A DNA stretch of 64,000 nucleotides from Buchnera aphidicola (Sipha maydis) (GTDB taxonomy: Bacteria > Pseudomonadota > Gammaproteobacteria > Enterobacterales > Enterobacteriaceae), in the NCBI RefSeq assembly GCF_024029855.1, contig NZ_CP097205.1, positions 62,001 to 126,000 on the forward strand. Reading direction: 5' to 3'. Positions 30,398 through 41,226 of the stretch are shown here, piece after piece. How positions within the stretch are numbered: the first letter of the stretch is position 1; the number at the start of each line of letters is the position of its first letter. The notes under the pieces are model-generated. The model searched no databases. It saw only the letters and a list, made by a program, of their open reading frames with translations, and was not told where the DNA came from. The position numbers were made by a program, and so were the translations under genes.

Positions 30398-30426
30398 TTG
30401 ACATTTTTTTGAATATGTTTTATTAT
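30398..30426 (+). promoter_or_regulatory. Ribosomal RNA promoter (P-rrs)
   Basis: TTGACA (30398-30403), 17-base spacer, TATTAT (30421-30426): the best sigma-70 match in the window. It lies about 125 bases before mature 16S, immediately followed by a boxA-like element and the processing stem, so transcription probably starts near 30433. Confidence 0.85.
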
Positions 30427-30447
30427 TAAAAAACTTTAATTAGTAAC

Positions 30448-30460
30448 GTTCTTTTAAAAA
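30448..30460 (+). promoter_or_regulatory. boxA-like antitermination element of the 16S leader
   Basis: GTTCTTTTAAAAA resembles the rRNA boxA consensus TGCTCTTTAACA and lies between the promoter and the processing stem, as in E. coli. It would be the loading site for the NusB/S10 antitermination complex, of which SuhB is a known member. Confidence 0.6.
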
Positions 30461-30484
30461 ATATCAGAAAATTTGTGTGGGCAC
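30456..30484 (+). repeat. Left arm of the pre-16S processing stem
   Basis: This 29-base segment is the exact reverse complement of 32148-32176 on the far side of 16S. The paired arms bracket the whole rRNA and match the RNase III processing stem of enterobacterial pre-16S RNA in position. Confidence 0.9.
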
Positions 30485-30549
30485 AGAAAAATTTAAGTGC
30501 AAAAATTAGTTATTAAGAATTAATTGAATTTAATTTTTCAAAGTTTTAA

Positions 30550-32122
<1,573 letters not shown>

Positions 32123-32147
32123 AAAGTCACTTTATAAAATTTGTAAA

Positions 32148-32176
32148 GTGCCCACACAAATTTTCTGATATTTTTT
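32148..32176 (+). repeat. Right arm of the pre-16S processing stem
   Basis: Pairs over all 29 bases with 30456-30484, starting 26 bases after the mature 16S end. A perfect long stem in such an AT-rich, fast-evolving genome implies continued selection for double-strand cleavage of the precursor. Confidence 0.9.
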
Positions 32177-32192
32177 AAGCTTTTTTAATTAA

Positions 32193-32267
<75 letters not shown>

Positions 32268-32333
32268 TATTTTGACACCTTTATCATAAAAAAAATTTTT
32301 TAATTTTTATTTTAAAAAATTTTTAAAAACCAA

Positions 32334-32406
32334 GGGGCTATAGCTCAGCAGGGAGAGCGCCTGCTTTGCACGCAGGAGGCCAGCGGTTCGATCCCGCTTA
32401 GCTCCA
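32334..32406 (+). tRNA. tRNA-Ala (anticodon TGC)
   Basis: 73-base cloverleaf: acceptor GGGGCTA/TAGCTCC, anticodon arm CCTGC-TTTGCAC-GCAGG with TGC at 32367-32369, T arm GCGGTTCGATCCCGC, discriminator A. The alanine identity pair is G3-T70 (G3-U70 in the RNA), visible as GGG opposite TCC. The convergent gloB stop is only five bases away, and no terminator is evident in the gap. Confidence 0.97.
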
Positions 32407-32411
32407 AAAAT

Positions 32412-33167
32412 TTAATACTGATCTTTTATTTTTCTTAAATTACAGAAATATTCAATTTTACTTGCAGAATTATACCAATAATTAATCATTTCTTTTATTC
32501 CTATTTCATCAATTCTTAAGAAGAAGTTAATTTTTTTTTCATCTTCAAGAAAACTATAACTAATTTTATTTTTAAAATTTTTTTTTAAAAAATTTAAATA
32601 TTCTTGAATTAATAAATCTTTTTTATATATTTTTTTTGCAAATAATAAATTATTTATAGTATATTCATGTGAATTGAAAAATATTGTTTTTTTTGGTAAA
32701 TTTTTTATTACATTTAAAGATTTATATAAATTTTTTGAACAACCTTGTGATGTATTTCCACACCCTCCAGAAAATAAAATATCACCACAAAAAAGGTATG
32801 GATATATATAGTAGGATATATCTTTATGAGTATGTCCTGGTGTAGGGAAAATTTTACATAATTGATTAAAGATAAAAATATTTTTCTTTTTTTTTATAAT
32901 CACTTGATTTTTTTTTTGGATATTTTTTATTTTTTGAGGTGTAAATATTTTAATATTTGGATAATTTTGAAGTAATTTAAAAATTCCATGAATATGATCA
33001 AAATGCATATGTGTAAGAAAAATGTATATTGGGATGATTTTTTTTATTTCTAATTTTTTTATAATTGGTGTTGCTAATCCTGGATCAATTATTACGCATT
33101 TTTTATTTTTTTGTATGATCCATACTAGATTATCGTTAAATATTTTAATTTTTTGAATTAAAAGCAT
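32412..33167 (-). CDS. gloB: Hydroxyacylglutathione hydrolase (glyoxalase II)
   Basis: Metallo-beta-lactamase-fold enzyme that hydrolyses S-lactoylglutathione in methylglyoxal detoxification. 251 residues, equal to E. coli. Metal ligands are visible in FLTHMHFDHIHG (HxHxDH), PGHTHKDI, FCGDILFSGGCG and NSHEYT. Located downstream of rnhA on the same strand with a 28-base gap, as in enterobacteria, where gloB and rnhA are close neighbours. Confidence 0.95.
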   Translation of the reverse strand: MLLIQKIKIFNDNLVWIIQKNKKCVIIDPGLATPIIKKLEIKKIIPIYIFLTHMHFDHIHGIFKLLQNYPNIKIFTPQKIKNIQKKNQVIIKKKKNIFIFNQLCKIFPTPGHTHKDISYYIYPYLFCGDILFSGGCGNTSQGCSKNLYKSLNVIKNLPKKTIFFNSHEYTINNLLFAKKIYKKDLLIQEYLNFLKKNFKNKISYSFLEDEKKINFFLRIDEIGIKEMINYWYNSASKIEYFCNLRKIKDQY

Positions 33168-33195
33168 TCTTTATTTCTCTCTTTTTTTTTAATTT

Positions 33196-33672
33196 TTATT
33201 TTTTTTGATAAAATAAATATTTTTTATCTATTTTTGTTGGATTTTTTGCAGATTTTTTTGCATATATGTCACATAATTCATTTTCAAGATTTCCTGAATG
33301 ACTCTTGATCCAAATCCATTCAATTTTTATATGTTTTTTAATAATTTTATTTAATCTCATCCAAAGGTCTAAATTTTTTATTTTTTTTTTATTTTTTTTA
33401 TTCCAATTATTTTTTTTCCAGTGCATCATCCATTTAGTTACTCCATTATGTACATATTTACTATCAGTTTGAATAATTAAATTTGCAGAAATTTTAATTT
33501 TTTCTATTCCAATAATTACACTCATTAATTCCATTCTATTATTAGTGGTTAAAAAAAAACCTGAACTAAATTTTTTTTGAATTTTTTTATATTTAATAAT
33601 AATGCAATACCCTCCTGGTCCAGGGTTTCCTAAACATGATCCATCTGTAAATATAGAAATTTTATTTTTCAC
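33196..33672 (-). CDS. rnhA: Ribonuclease HI
   Basis: Cleaves RNA in RNA-DNA hybrids. 158 residues (E. coli 155). The catalytic set is complete: Asp10 (FTDGSCLGNPGPGG), Glu48 (NNRMELMSVI), Asp70 (QTDSKYV), His125 and Asp135 (ENELCD). It is divergent from dnaQ with 34 bases between starts, the same head-to-head arrangement as in E. coli, so the promoters must be within the short spacer or inside the opposite gene. Confidence 0.97.
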   Translation of the reverse strand: MKNKISIFTDGSCLGNPGPGGYCIIIKYKKIQKKFSSGFFLTTNNRMELMSVIIGIEKIKISANLIIQTDSKYVHNGVTKWMMHWKKNNWNKKNKKKIKNLDLWMRLNKIIKKHIKIEWIWIKSHSGNLENELCDIYAKKSAKNPTKIDKKYLFYQKK

Positions 33673-33706
33673 TTTTACTTTTTCCTTTATTTTTTATAAA
33701 TATAAT

Positions 33707-34426
33707 ATGAATAAATATTCTCGTAAAATTGTTTTAGATACTGAAACTACAGGGATGAATTCTTCTGGTCCAATATATTTAGATCACCGAATTATTGAAA
33801 TTGGAGCAATTGAAATTATTAACAGAAAAATCACCAAAAATAGTTTTCATGTTTATCTTCAACCTAATCGATTGATAGATAAAGATGCTTATAAAGTACA
33901 TGGGATATCAGATCAATTTTTATTAGATAAACCTCATTTTTCTGAAATTTATAAAAATTTTATTGATTATGTCAAAAATTCTGAATTAATTATTCATAAT
34001 GCTAAATTTGATTTAGGTTTTATTAATTATGAACTAAGTTTGTTAAAAAAAGATATTTGCAAAATAGAAAATTATTGTTCAATTATAGATACTCTAAAAT
34101 TATCAAGAAAAATTTTTCCAGGTAAAAAAAATAATTTAGATGCTTTATGCAAAAGGTATAAAATTCATCACGATAGAAAAAAACATAGCGCGATATTAGA
34201 TGCTAGATTATTAGCTAATGTTTATTTATTGATGACATCTTTGCAAAAAACTTTTTTTTTTATGGATTTTAAAAAAGAAATTTTTTTTTCAAATAAAAAG
34301 AAAAAAAATTTTATAAAAAAAAGTTATATTCAAAAAAATACTAATAAAGAAAATCTTTTACATATAAAATATTTAAAAAATATGCAAAAAAAATCTAAAT
34401 GTTTATGGATCAATAAGAAGATTTAA
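33707..34426 (+). CDS. dnaQ: DNA polymerase III epsilon subunit (3'-5' proofreading exonuclease)
   Basis: Proofreading subunit paired with DnaE. The open frame runs back into rnhA, but the family start is ATG 33707 (MNKYSRKIVLDTETTG), giving 239 residues (E. coli 243). Exonuclease residues Asp11, Glu13, the Asp of HNAKFDLGF and the His/Asp of HSAILDAR are intact. After the catalytic domain, QKTFFF sits where E. coli has its clamp-binding QTSMAF. The C-terminal DnaE-binding tail is Lys/Asn-rich but still ends in a CLW-containing peptide. Confidence 0.95.
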   Translation: MNKYSRKIVLDTETTGMNSSGPIYLDHRIIEIGAIEIINRKITKNSFHVYLQPNRLIDKDAYKVHGISDQFLLDKPHFSEIYKNFIDYVKNSELIIHNAKFDLGFINYELSLLKKDICKIENYCSIIDTLKLSRKIFPGKKNNLDALCKRYKIHHDRKKHSAILDARLLANVYLLMTSLQKTFFFMDFKKEIFFSNKKKKNFIKKSYIQKNTNKENLLHIKYLKNMQKKSKCLWINKKI

Positions 34427-34434
34427 ATAAAATA

Positions 34435-34462
34435 TTGTTTTTTTTTAAAATTATAGTATAAT
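34435..34462 (+). promoter_or_regulatory. Promoter for tRNA-Asp
   Basis: TTGTTT (34435-34440), 16-base spacer, TATAAT (34457-34462), placing the start about 25 bases before the tRNA. It begins just after the dnaQ stop. Confidence 0.6.
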
Positions 34463-34492
34463 TGATTTTAAGAATATTTAAATATATATTTT

Positions 34493-34566
34493 GGTGCGGT
34501 AGTTCAGTCGGTTAGAATATCGGCCTGTCACGCCGGAGGTCACGGGTTCGAGTCCCGTTCGCACCG
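34493..34566 (+). tRNA. tRNA-Asp (anticodon GTC)
   Basis: 74-base cloverleaf: acceptor GGTGCGG/TCGCACC with one G-U, discriminator G as expected for Asp; anticodon arm TCGGC-CTGTCAC-GCCGG with GTC; T arm ACGGGTTCGAGTCCCGT. CCA is not encoded. Stands alone between dnaQ and grpE. Confidence 0.97.
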
Positions 34567-34909
34567 AAGAATTTTTTATATTTTTTCTATAATTTCCTCA
34601 GATTATTCAATTATTTTGTTTTTAATATAAATTATAAGACAAAATATCTTTTTCTTTTCATGTTTTTTAAATTTATTTTAAACAGAGTGGATATTTCAAA
34701 AATATCTATTACTTTTTTGATTAAAATTTACTTTGATTCAAAGTTTAATTATTATTTCTAAAAGATGTTTTAAAATATCAACAGATAGATTAATCTTAGA
34801 ATATACCTTTAATCAAAAAAAATTTATAATAAAAAATTTTCAATATTTTTTATTTTTTTTATGAAAAATAATTTTTTTAATTTGTATTAAAATAAATTAA
34901 GGAAATAAT
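34567..34909. other. Intergenic region tRNA-Asp / grpE (343 bp)
   Basis: AT-rich spacer. The only structure I can point to is a short hairpin, arms 34690-34696 and 34700-34706, followed after a few bases by a T run at 34712-34717; it could end the tRNA-Asp transcript. No clear heat-shock promoter for grpE was found and no coding remnant is visible. Confidence 0.5.
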
Positions 34910-35437
34910 ATGTCTTTAAAAGAAAAAAAAAAATTACAGAAAAAGATTAAAAATCTAGAATCATTAGAAAATCTAAAAAAAATAAAATCTTTAAAATCTA
35001 AGTTTTTAGAATTAAAAGAAAAATATAAATCTTGCAAAAAAAATAATAAAAAATATTTTAAAAAAATGAAATTAAGATTAATAAAAGAAAATACTTTGAA
35101 ATATAAATTTTCTTTAGAAAAAATTATTATTTCATTACTACCTATTATAGATAGTTTAGAAATGGCTTTAAAAACTATTTTAAATTCACAAAATAATATT
35201 CCAAAGATTTCTGAAAAATTATTAGAAAATAATATTTTTCTTTTGCAGACGCTTTTAAAAAACGGTGTTACTGTAATTGAAAAAGTAAATGTTGTTTTTG
35301 ATCCGTCCATACATCAAGCTATGTTTTTAAAAAAATCTAAAAAAATTAAAAAAAATCATGTCATACAAGTATTGCAGAAAGGTTATTTATTAAATAATCG
35401 TTTATTACGACCAGCTATGGTTTCTATATCGAGTTAA
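34910..35437 (+). CDS. grpE: GrpE, nucleotide exchange factor of DnaK
   Basis: Co-chaperone that releases ADP from DnaK. 175 residues (E. coli 197); the N-terminal disordered part is shortened and very Lys-rich, followed by a long coiled-coil region (about 1-70) and the C-terminal beta domain, with VFDPSIHQAMF and the ending LLRPAMVSIS characteristic of GrpE. AAGGA precedes the ATG at good spacing. Confidence 0.95.
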   Translation: MSLKEKKKLQKKIKNLESLENLKKIKSLKSKFLELKEKYKSCKKNNKKYFKKMKLRLIKENTLKYKFSLEKIIISLLPIIDSLEMALKTILNSQNNIPKISEKLLENNIFLLQTLLKNGVTVIEKVNVVFDPSIHQAMFLKKSKKIKKNHVIQVLQKGYLLNNRLLRPAMVSISS

Positions 35438-35478
35438 TAAATTTTTTCTTTTATTTTATATGAAGATATAAATTGCAT

Positions 35479-35510
35479 AAGTCTTGGTATGATTATTTAA
35501 ATCAAGACTT
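35479..35510. other. Conserved-looking hairpin between grpE and smpB
   Basis: Arms 35479-35488 and 35501-35510 pair over 10 bases (eight Watson-Crick from the outside, then a G-T and a T-A) around a 12-base loop. Neither strand has a T run after it, so it is not a classical terminator. It could act in mRNA stability or control of smpB. Confidence 0.5.
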
Positions 35511-35598
35511 TAAAAAAACTTATAAATATAAATATATTTTAGAGAAACATTTTTAAAATGAATAAATAATTTTATATAGATCATTTTCTTAAAATATC

Positions 35599-36075
35599 AT
35601 GATAAAGAAAAATAAAAAAAAAATTATATCATTTAATAAAAAAGTAAAATTTAATTTTTTTATTAAAAAAAAATTTGTTGCAGGAATTGTTTTACAGGGA
35701 TGGGAAGTAAAATCTTTACGTCAAGGAAAAATTAATATTAGCAGAAGTTATATTTTATTACGTGATAATGAAATCTATTTAGTAAATTGTGAAATACAAC
35801 CTTTAAAAAGTGCTTTTTTATTTCATTCATCACAATTTTTTAATAGAAACAGAAAATTATTACTATTAAAAAAAGAAATACATTTTCTTGCAAATGAAAT
35901 TAATAAGAATAATAAGTATACTATTGTTCCAATTTCTGTTTTTTGGAAAAATTCTTTTTGTAAACTTAATATAGGTTTAGCTTTAGGGAAAAAATTATAC
36001 GATAAAAGACATGAGAAAAAAAATAAGTTTTTAAAAAGAGAGTTATCCAGAATTTGTAAAAATTTTAAAATTTGA
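35599..36075 (+). CDS. smpB: SsrA-binding protein SmpB (trans-translation)
   Basis: Binds tmRNA and brings it to stalled ribosomes. 158 residues (E. coli 160). GIVLQGWEVKSLRQGKINIS and the C-terminal ALGKKLYDKRHEKK, whose basic tail enters the mRNA channel, are conserved. No tmRNA gene is visible nearby, although it adjoins smpB in E. coli; it must lie elsewhere. tadA starts two bases after the stop. Confidence 0.96.
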   Translation: MIKKNKKKIISFNKKVKFNFFIKKKFVAGIVLQGWEVKSLRQGKINISRSYILLRDNEIYLVNCEIQPLKSAFLFHSSQFFNRNRKLLLLKKEIHFLANEINKNNKYTIVPISVFWKNSFCKLNIGLALGKKLYDKRHEKKNKFLKRELSRICKNFKI

Positions 36076-36077
36076 AT

Positions 36078-36542
36078 ATGAAAAAAATAAATAATTTAAA
36101 AAAAAATGAATATTGGATGGAGATTGCATTATTTTTCGCAAGAGTCGCATTGAATCAAGGTGAAATTCCAGTTGGAGCAATATTGGTACATAAAAATAAA
36201 ATTATTGGAGTGGGGTGGAATAATTCTATTAAAAAAAATGATCCAACTGGTCATGCAGAAATTCTTGCGTTAAGAAAGGGAGGAATGTATTTAAAAAATT
36301 ATAGATTATTAAAATCCACTTTATATGTTACTTTAGAGCCTTGTTTAATGTGTTTAGGAGCTGTTTTAAATAGTAGAATTCAAACATTAGTAATAGGAGC
36401 TAATCAAAAAAAAATAAATAATTTTTTATATTTGAGTAAATTTATTTTAAAAAATAAAAAATTAAAAATTGAAGTGATCAAAAATGTTTTAAAAAGAAAA
36501 TGTTCTTTTTTATTAAAAAATTTTTTTTTAACAAAAAGATGA
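36078..36542 (+). CDS. tadA: tRNA-specific adenosine deaminase TadA
   Basis: Converts A34 to inosine in tRNA-Arg(ACG). From ATG 36078 it has 154 residues. The zinc and catalytic residues His59 and Glu61 (GHAEILA) and Cys89/Cys92 (EPCLMC) are intact. An in-frame TTG at 36072, inside the smpB stop region, has no ribosome site and was not chosen. Transcribed with smpB. Confidence 0.95.
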   Translation: MKKINNLKKNEYWMEIALFFARVALNQGEIPVGAILVHKNKIIGVGWNNSIKKNDPTGHAEILALRKGGMYLKNYRLLKSTLYVTLEPCLMCLGAVLNSRIQTLVIGANQKKINNFLYLSKFILKNKKLKIEVIKNVLKRKCSFLLKNFFLTKR

Positions 36543-36557
36543 AATAAATGATGTATT

Positions 36558-36935
36558 TTATTTCAATATGACAATTGCTTGTACATATTTTTTTTCACTA
36601 GTATAACTAACATAAGATTTTGTAATTTTTAATAAAATATTATTTATAAAAATTTTTTTTAGAAATCTTATTTTCGGTTGATTAAATTTATTATTATATA
36701 CTTCAATTTTTTTAAATGATATTCCTTTTCTCATTCCAATTCCAATAGCTTTACACGCAGCTTCTTTAATAACAAAACTTTTGGCTAAAAAATTTATTTT
36801 TCTTGTATTTTCATAATAATGAAATTTTTCTTTTACTGTTAAAATTTTTTTTAAAAATTTTTTTTCATGTATTTGAGAAATTTTTTTTAAACGTTTAATT
36901 CGTAAGAGATCAATGCCAACACCAATGATTTTCAT
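36558..36935 (-). CDS. acpS: Holo-[acyl-carrier-protein] synthase
   Basis: Attaches phosphopantetheine to ACP. 125 residues (E. coli 126). Metal-binding Asp9 (GVGIDLLRI) and Glu58 (FVIKEAACKAIG) are present. It lies downstream of era; recO and pdxJ, found between era and acpS in E. coli, are absent. Works with FabZ and FabI in fatty acid synthesis. Confidence 0.94.
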   Translation of the reverse strand: MKIIGVGIDLLRIKRLKKISQIHEKKFLKKILTVKEKFHYYENTRKINFLAKSFVIKEAACKAIGIGMRKGISFKKIEVYNNKFNQPKIRFLKKIFINNILLKITKSYVSYTSEKKYVQAIVILK

Positions 36936-36981
36936 AATTATTATTTTTTAAAATGAATAGATAATTTTTTATATAATATTG

Positions 36982-37836
36982 TTAAAATTTTTTATGTTTG
37001 ATCCATATGTAAAGATGAATATTTTTTTTTAATATTTTTTTTATATCTTTTCTTGCTAAGAGACTTAATAATTTTATTTTATTTCCCTTCGTTCCTATAA
37101 ATATTTTTTTTTGTCTTGCATATTTGACGTAAATATTAGATTTAATAATTATTTCTCCATATTGATTTGGTATCATAGAATAAATTTTAATATTTATGAT
37201 ATAAGGCAATTCATCCCCAAAATATCTCATAATTTTTTCTCTGATGATTTCTTTTATTTTAAATTTAGTAGAAGAATTTTCACATTTATTTTTATGAAAT
37301 TCATGTTTATTTTTGGGAAGATTCTTTTTAATTATTTTTTTAAGAATATTAATATTTTCTCCTGTTTTAGATGAAATTGGTATAATTTCTTTAAAAAAAC
37401 ATTTTTCTTTAATTTTTTTAATAAAAGGTAAGATAATATTTTTTTTTTTTATTTTATCGATTTTATTTAAAACAATTAAAAGAATGATTTTTTTTTTTTT
37501 AAAAAAATTTGTGATTATCTGTATATTTTTTTCAAGTAGTAATTTATCAAGTACGAAAATTATTATTTTTATTTTTTTATTAATTTTTTGATTGAAATAT
37601 ATGTTTTTTAAAAATTTTTTTTTATTATTATGTCTTGTTAATCCAGGTGTGTCAATATAAATAAATTGATAATTTTTTATTGTTTGTATTCCTAAAATTT
37701 TTTTTTGTGTGGTGTTTCTTTTTTTTGAAGTAATTGAAATTTTTTTCTCAACTAATTTATTCATTAAACTAGATTTTCCTGTATTTTGATTTCCTATAAT
37801 AAGAATTTCACCACAATATTTTTGTTTTTTTTTCAT
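36982..37836 (-). CDS. era: GTPase Era (16S rRNA maturation)
   Basis: GTP-binding protein that chaperones the 16S 3' end. The frame is open further upstream inside rnc, but the family start is ATG 37836, giving 284 residues (E. coli 301). It overlaps the rnc stop by four bases (ATGA), so translation is coupled. G1 is [10 protein letters not shown]3 DTPG, G4 NKID; the C-terminal KH domain keeps [10 protein letters not shown]. The G1 loop differs from the usual GRPNVGKST but keeps GxxxxGKS. Confidence 0.95.
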   Translation of the reverse strand: MKKKQKYCGEILIIGNQNTGKSSLMNKLVEKKISITSKKRNTTQKKILGIQTIKNYQFIYIDTPGLTRHNNKKKFLKNIYFNQKINKKIKIIIFVLDKLLLEKNIQIITNFFKKKKIILLIVLNKIDKIKKKNIILPFIKKIKEKCFFKEIIPISSKTGENINILKKIIKKNLPKNKHEFHKNKCENSSTKFKIKEIIREKIMRYFGDELPYIINIKIYSMIPNQYGEIIIKSNIYVKYARQKKIFIGTKGNKIKLLSLLARKDIKKILKKNIHLYIWIKHKKF

Positions 37837-38513
37837 TCTATTCCCAATTTTATTAATGCGTATTGAGCAGCGTTTTGTTCTGCTTTTCTTCGGCTTGATC
37901 CAATTCCAACGAAATTTTTTGAAGTATTTAAAACTTTGCATTCGACTGTAAATAGTTGATTATGTGCTTCTCCACATGTTTTAATCACTTTATATATTGG
38001 TAATTGTAAATGTTTAGATTGTAAATGTTCTTGAAGTCTTGTTTTAGAATCTTTTTGTGTTTTTTCAGGACGAATGCTTTTCAATCTTTTTTGATACCAT
38101 TTTAAAATTAATTTTTCTACTGTTTTTATATTACTATCTAAAAATATACTTCCAATAATAGCTTCTACGGTATTTGCTAATATTGATTCCCTTTTAAATC
38201 CTCCGCTCTTTAATTCTCCTGGTCCTAGTTTCAAATGTTCACCTAAATCAAATTCATTTGCTATTTCTGCTAGTGTATTTCCTCTTACTAAAGAAGCTCT
38301 TATTCTACTCATTTCCCCTTCATTGAGTTTAGGAAAACATTTATACAAAGCATGAGCGATAACAAAACTTAAAATAGAATCTCCTAAAAATTCTAATCTT
38401 TCATTATGATTTATATTAGAACTCCGATGAGTTAATGCTTGTTTTAAAAGTGATTTTTTCGTATATACGTATCCTAGTATTTTTTGAATGTTTTTTTTTT
38501 CAATAGAATCCAT
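37833..38513 (-). CDS. rnc: Ribonuclease III with a substituted catalytic aspartate (D114N)
   Basis: Double-strand-specific RNase that cuts pre-rRNA. 226 residues, equal to E. coli. The signature [10 protein letters not shown] carries Glu38, Glu41 and Asp45, and Glu117 is present, but position 114 is Asn (ILANTVEA) where E. coli has Asp (ILADTVEA); the codon AAT lies at 38172-38174. The C-terminal dsRNA-binding domain ending [14 protein letters not shown] is intact. Order lepB-rnc-era is as in E. coli. Confidence 0.96.
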   Translation of the reverse strand: MDSIEKKNIQKILGYVYTKKSLLKQALTHRSSNINHNERLEFLGDSILSFVIAHALYKCFPKLNEGEMSRIRASLVRGNTLAEIANEFDLGEHLKLGPGELKSGGFKRESILANTVEAIIGSIFLDSNIKTVEKLILKWYQKRLKSIRPEKTQKDSKTRLQEHLQSKHLQLPIYKVIKTCGEAHNQLFTVECKVLNTSKNFVGIGSSRRKAEQNAAQYALIKLGIE

Positions 38514-38576
38514 GATTTACCAATTTTATTTTCATAATGCATATTTTATTTAAATAATATTTTATGAATAAAAATA

Positions 38577-39416
38577 TTAATTTAAATATAGAGCTTGTCC
38601 AATTCTATAAAATCTTATTCCAAATGGAAATATATTACTATTTTGTTTCACGCTAAACCACACTATAGTTGCTTTACCGATTAAGTTTTCTTCAGGAACA
38701 AATCCCCAATAACGACTATCAGAACTATTATCTCTATTATCTCCTAAAACAAAATATTGGTTATCTGGAACTTTCCATGTACCTTGCTTCATATTTTTTT
38801 GTTGAAAATAAAGTTGATTGTTATCATATTTATCTTGTTCAACGCAAATAATATAATGAACATTTTTTATGATTTCTTGTTTATAAGAATTTTGTTCATC
38901 ATTTATTTTTTTATATTTTACTAATTCAATAGAATAAAATGTTTTATTGTTATGATTATGAATGGATATTTCTTTTTTTAACATTTTATATTGAATATAA
39001 TCTCCTGGTAATCCAACAAATCTTTTTATATAATTTATATTTTTATTTTTTGGATATTGAAAAACTCCAATATCTCCTCTTTGAGGGGAATTAATGTGAA
39101 ATAATATTTTATCATTAAAGGGATTTCTGATATTATATGCAAATTTATTTACTAATATAAAATCTCCTGATAAAATAGTTGGTAACATTGAATTAGAAGG
39201 AATACTAAATGGTTCAAATAAAAACGTTCGTGTCATAAATATGATAAATAAAATAGGAAAAATGTTACTCGTTGATTTTTTTTGTTTTTGGTAGATAAAA
39301 TATTCAATTTTTGTTAATGTATATTTATTATATATATTTTGAACTTTTTCTATGAACCATAAAATTCCCATACAAGTAACAAAAATAGAAAAACATATTA
39401 TGAAAATATTGTGCAT
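38577..39416 (-). CDS. lepB: Signal peptidase I
   Basis: Inner-membrane serine protease that releases exported proteins. 279 residues (E. coli 324). Two N-terminal membrane segments (about 4-22 and 50-67) precede the catalytic domain with Ser76 (PSNSMLPT), Lys131 (NYIKRFVGLPGD) and the GDNRDNSSDSRYWGFVP box. The shortening is mostly in the surface domain between the last two boxes. BamA, with its signal peptide, is a likely substrate. Confidence 0.96.
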   Translation of the reverse strand: MHNIFIICFSIFVTCMGILWFIEKVQNIYNKYTLTKIEYFIYQKQKKSTSNIFPILFIIFMTRTFLFEPFSIPSNSMLPTILSGDFILVNKFAYNIRNPFNDKILFHINSPQRGDIGVFQYPKNKNINYIKRFVGLPGDYIQYKMLKKEISIHNHNNKTFYSIELVKYKKINDEQNSYKQEIIKNVHYIICVEQDKYDNNQLYFQQKNMKQGTWKVPDNQYFVLGDNRDNSSDSRYWGFVPEENLIGKATIVWFSVKQNSNIFPFGIRFYRIGQALYLN

Positions 39417-39435
39417 ATTATGCCTTTTGATTTAT

Positions 39436-41226
39436 TTAATTTGTGTTTAAAAGAGAAAAAAATGCTGTTTTAGGTAATTTAATTTTTCCAATTCTTTTCA
39501 TTTTTTTTTTGCCTAATTTTTGTTTTTGTAGTAATTTTTTTTTTCTAGATATGTCACCTCCATAACATTTAGATAAAACATTTTTTCTTAACTGTGGAAT
39601 AGTTACACGTGCAATTATTTTATTATGAATTGCTGCTTGAATTGAAATATTAAATTGTTGTCTAGGTATAATTTTTTTCATTTTTTCAACTATTTCTTTT
39701 CCTTTTTTATAACAAGAATCTTTATGTACAATTAAAGATAGAGCATCAATTTTTTCAGAGTTCAATAAAATATTTAAGCAAATTAAATTAGATTTTTTAT
39801 ATTTTTTAAATTTATATTCTAATGATGCATAACCACTAGAAACTGATTTAATTTGATCAAAAAAATTGAAAATAATTTCAGAAATTGGAATATCATACGT
39901 TAATGACACTTGATGAGTATGATAAACCATTTTTTTCTGAATTCCTCTTTTTTGAACGCATAAAGATATAATATTTCCAATATATTTTTGTGGAAATAGA
40001 ATAATACATTCTGCTATTGGTTCACGAATTTCGCGGTATTTGTCTTTAGATGGAAAATCTATAGGCGAATTAATATAAATAATTTTATTTTTATCGATCA
40101 TTTGTATTTCGTAAATTACTGTAGGTGGAGTGGAAATTAAATTAAGATTATATTCTCGCTCTAATCTTTCTTGTATAATTTCCATATGTAATGTTCCTAA
40201 AAATCCGCATTTAAAACCGAAACCTAGAGCTTTAGAATTTTCTGGTTCATAAAATAATGATGCATCATTTAAGCTTAATTTTACTAATGCGTCTTTAAAA
40301 TTTTTATATTGACTTGCATTGATTGGATATAATCCAGCATATATTTGTGGTTTTATTTTTTTAAATCCAGGAAGTGCTTTTTCACATGGGTTTTTTTCTG
40401 AAGTTAAAGTATCTCCTACAGGAGCAGAAGATATATTTTTAATGCCACAAATAACCCATCCAACTTCTCCGCATTTTAATTTGTTTAAAGAAATTTGTTT
40501 AGGTGTAAAAATTCCTAGTTTTTCAATTTTATATATTTTTTTTGAACTCATTAATTGAATTTTTGAACCTTTTTGTAAAAAACCGTTTTTAATACGTATT
40601 AAACATACCACTCCTAAGTAATTATCAAACCATGAATCAATAATAATTGCTTGTAAAGGATTTTTATTTTTTCCAGATGGATATGGTATTTCATGAACGA
40701 TTTTTTCTAATAAAGTATTTATACCTAATCCTGTTTTTGCAGAACAGGAAATAGCATGTTGAGAAGAAATTCCAATAATATCTTCTATATCTGATTTCAC
40801 TCTATTTATGTCAGCATGTGGTAAATCAATTTTATTAATTACTGGAATAATTTTTATGTTCATGTTTAATGCTGTATAACAATTTGAAAGAGTTTGCGCT
40901 TCTATTCCTTGAGTGGAATCAATAACTAATAATGCACCTTCACAAGCTGATAAAGATCTTTCAACTTCATAGGAGAAATTTACATGTCCAGGAGTATCAA
41001 TAAAATTTAAATTATATTTTTTTCTATTTTTTGCTGTATAATTTATCGTTACTGTTTGAGCTTTTATTGTAATTCCTCTTTCTTTTTCTATGTCCATAGT
41101 GTCTAACATACAAGGAGAAATTTCTCTTTCGGTTAGATTCCCACATATTTGAATTAATCTATCAGCAAGAGTAGATTTTCCATGATCTATATGCGCAATA
41201 ATAGAAAAATTTCTTATCTTTTTCAT
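39436..41226 (-). CDS. lepA: Elongation factor 4 (LepA), ribosomal back-translocase
   Basis: Translational GTPase. 596 residues (E. coli 599). G1 [10 protein letters not shown]3 DTPGHVNF and G4 NKIDLP are present; the LepA-specific C-terminal domain starts after the EF-G-like domain V and ends with ...[15 protein letters not shown]. Starts the lepA-lepB-rnc-era run and is divergent from mnmA across 251 bases. Confidence 0.97.
   Translation of the reverse strand: MKKIRNFSIIAHIDHGKSTLADRLIQICGNLTEREISPCMLDTMDIEKERGITIKAQTVTINYTAKNRKKYNLNFIDTPGHVNFSYEVERSLSACEGALLVIDSTQGIEAQTLSNCYTALNMNIKIIPVINKIDLPHADINRVKSDIEDIIGISSQHAISCSAKTGLGINTLLEKIVHEIPYPSGKNKNPLQAIIIDSWFDNYLGVVCLIRIKNGFLQKGSKIQLMSSKKIYKIEKLGIFTPKQISLNKLKCGEVGWVICGIKNISSAPVGDTLTSEKNPCEKALPGFKKIKPQIYAGLYPINASQYKNFKDALVKLSLNDASLFYEPENSKALGFGFKCGFLGTLHMEIIQERLEREYNLNLISTPPTVIYEIQMIDKNKIIYINSPIDFPSKDKYREIREPIAECIILFPQKYIGNIISLCVQKRGIQKKMVYHTHQVSLTYDIPISEIIFNFFDQIKSVSSGYASLEYKFKKYKKSNLICLNILLNSEKIDALSLIVHKDSCYKKGKEIVEKMKKIIPRQQFNISIQAAIHNKIIARVTIPQLRKNVLSKCYGGDISRKKKLLQKQKLGKKKMKRIGKIKLPKTAFFSLLNTN

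Noticed and set aside
32272-32277. Perfect TTGACA between tRNA-Ile and tRNA-Ala
   Set aside because: No acceptable -10 box at 16-18 bases; the tRNAs are most simply co-transcribed with 16S.
33602-33706. N-terminal extension of dnaQ into rnhA
   Set aside because: The extra 35 residues are antisense rnhA; the DnaQ family start is at 33707.
34690-34717. Short hairpin with T run after tRNA-Asp as a firm terminator
   Set aside because: Only seven paired AT-rich bases over 120 bases from the tRNA; mentioned only as a possibility.
34897-35310. 137-codon antisense frame over grpE
   Set aside because: Phe/Ile-rich mirror of the Lys-rich coding strand of grpE.
36072-36080. TTG start for tadA overlapping the smpB stop
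   Set aside because: No ribosome site, and ATG 36078 gives a family-like N-terminus.
37837-37941. N-terminal extension of era into rnc
   Set aside because: Alternate frame of the conserved rnc 3' end; the ATGA overlap at 37833-37836 gives the expected Era start.
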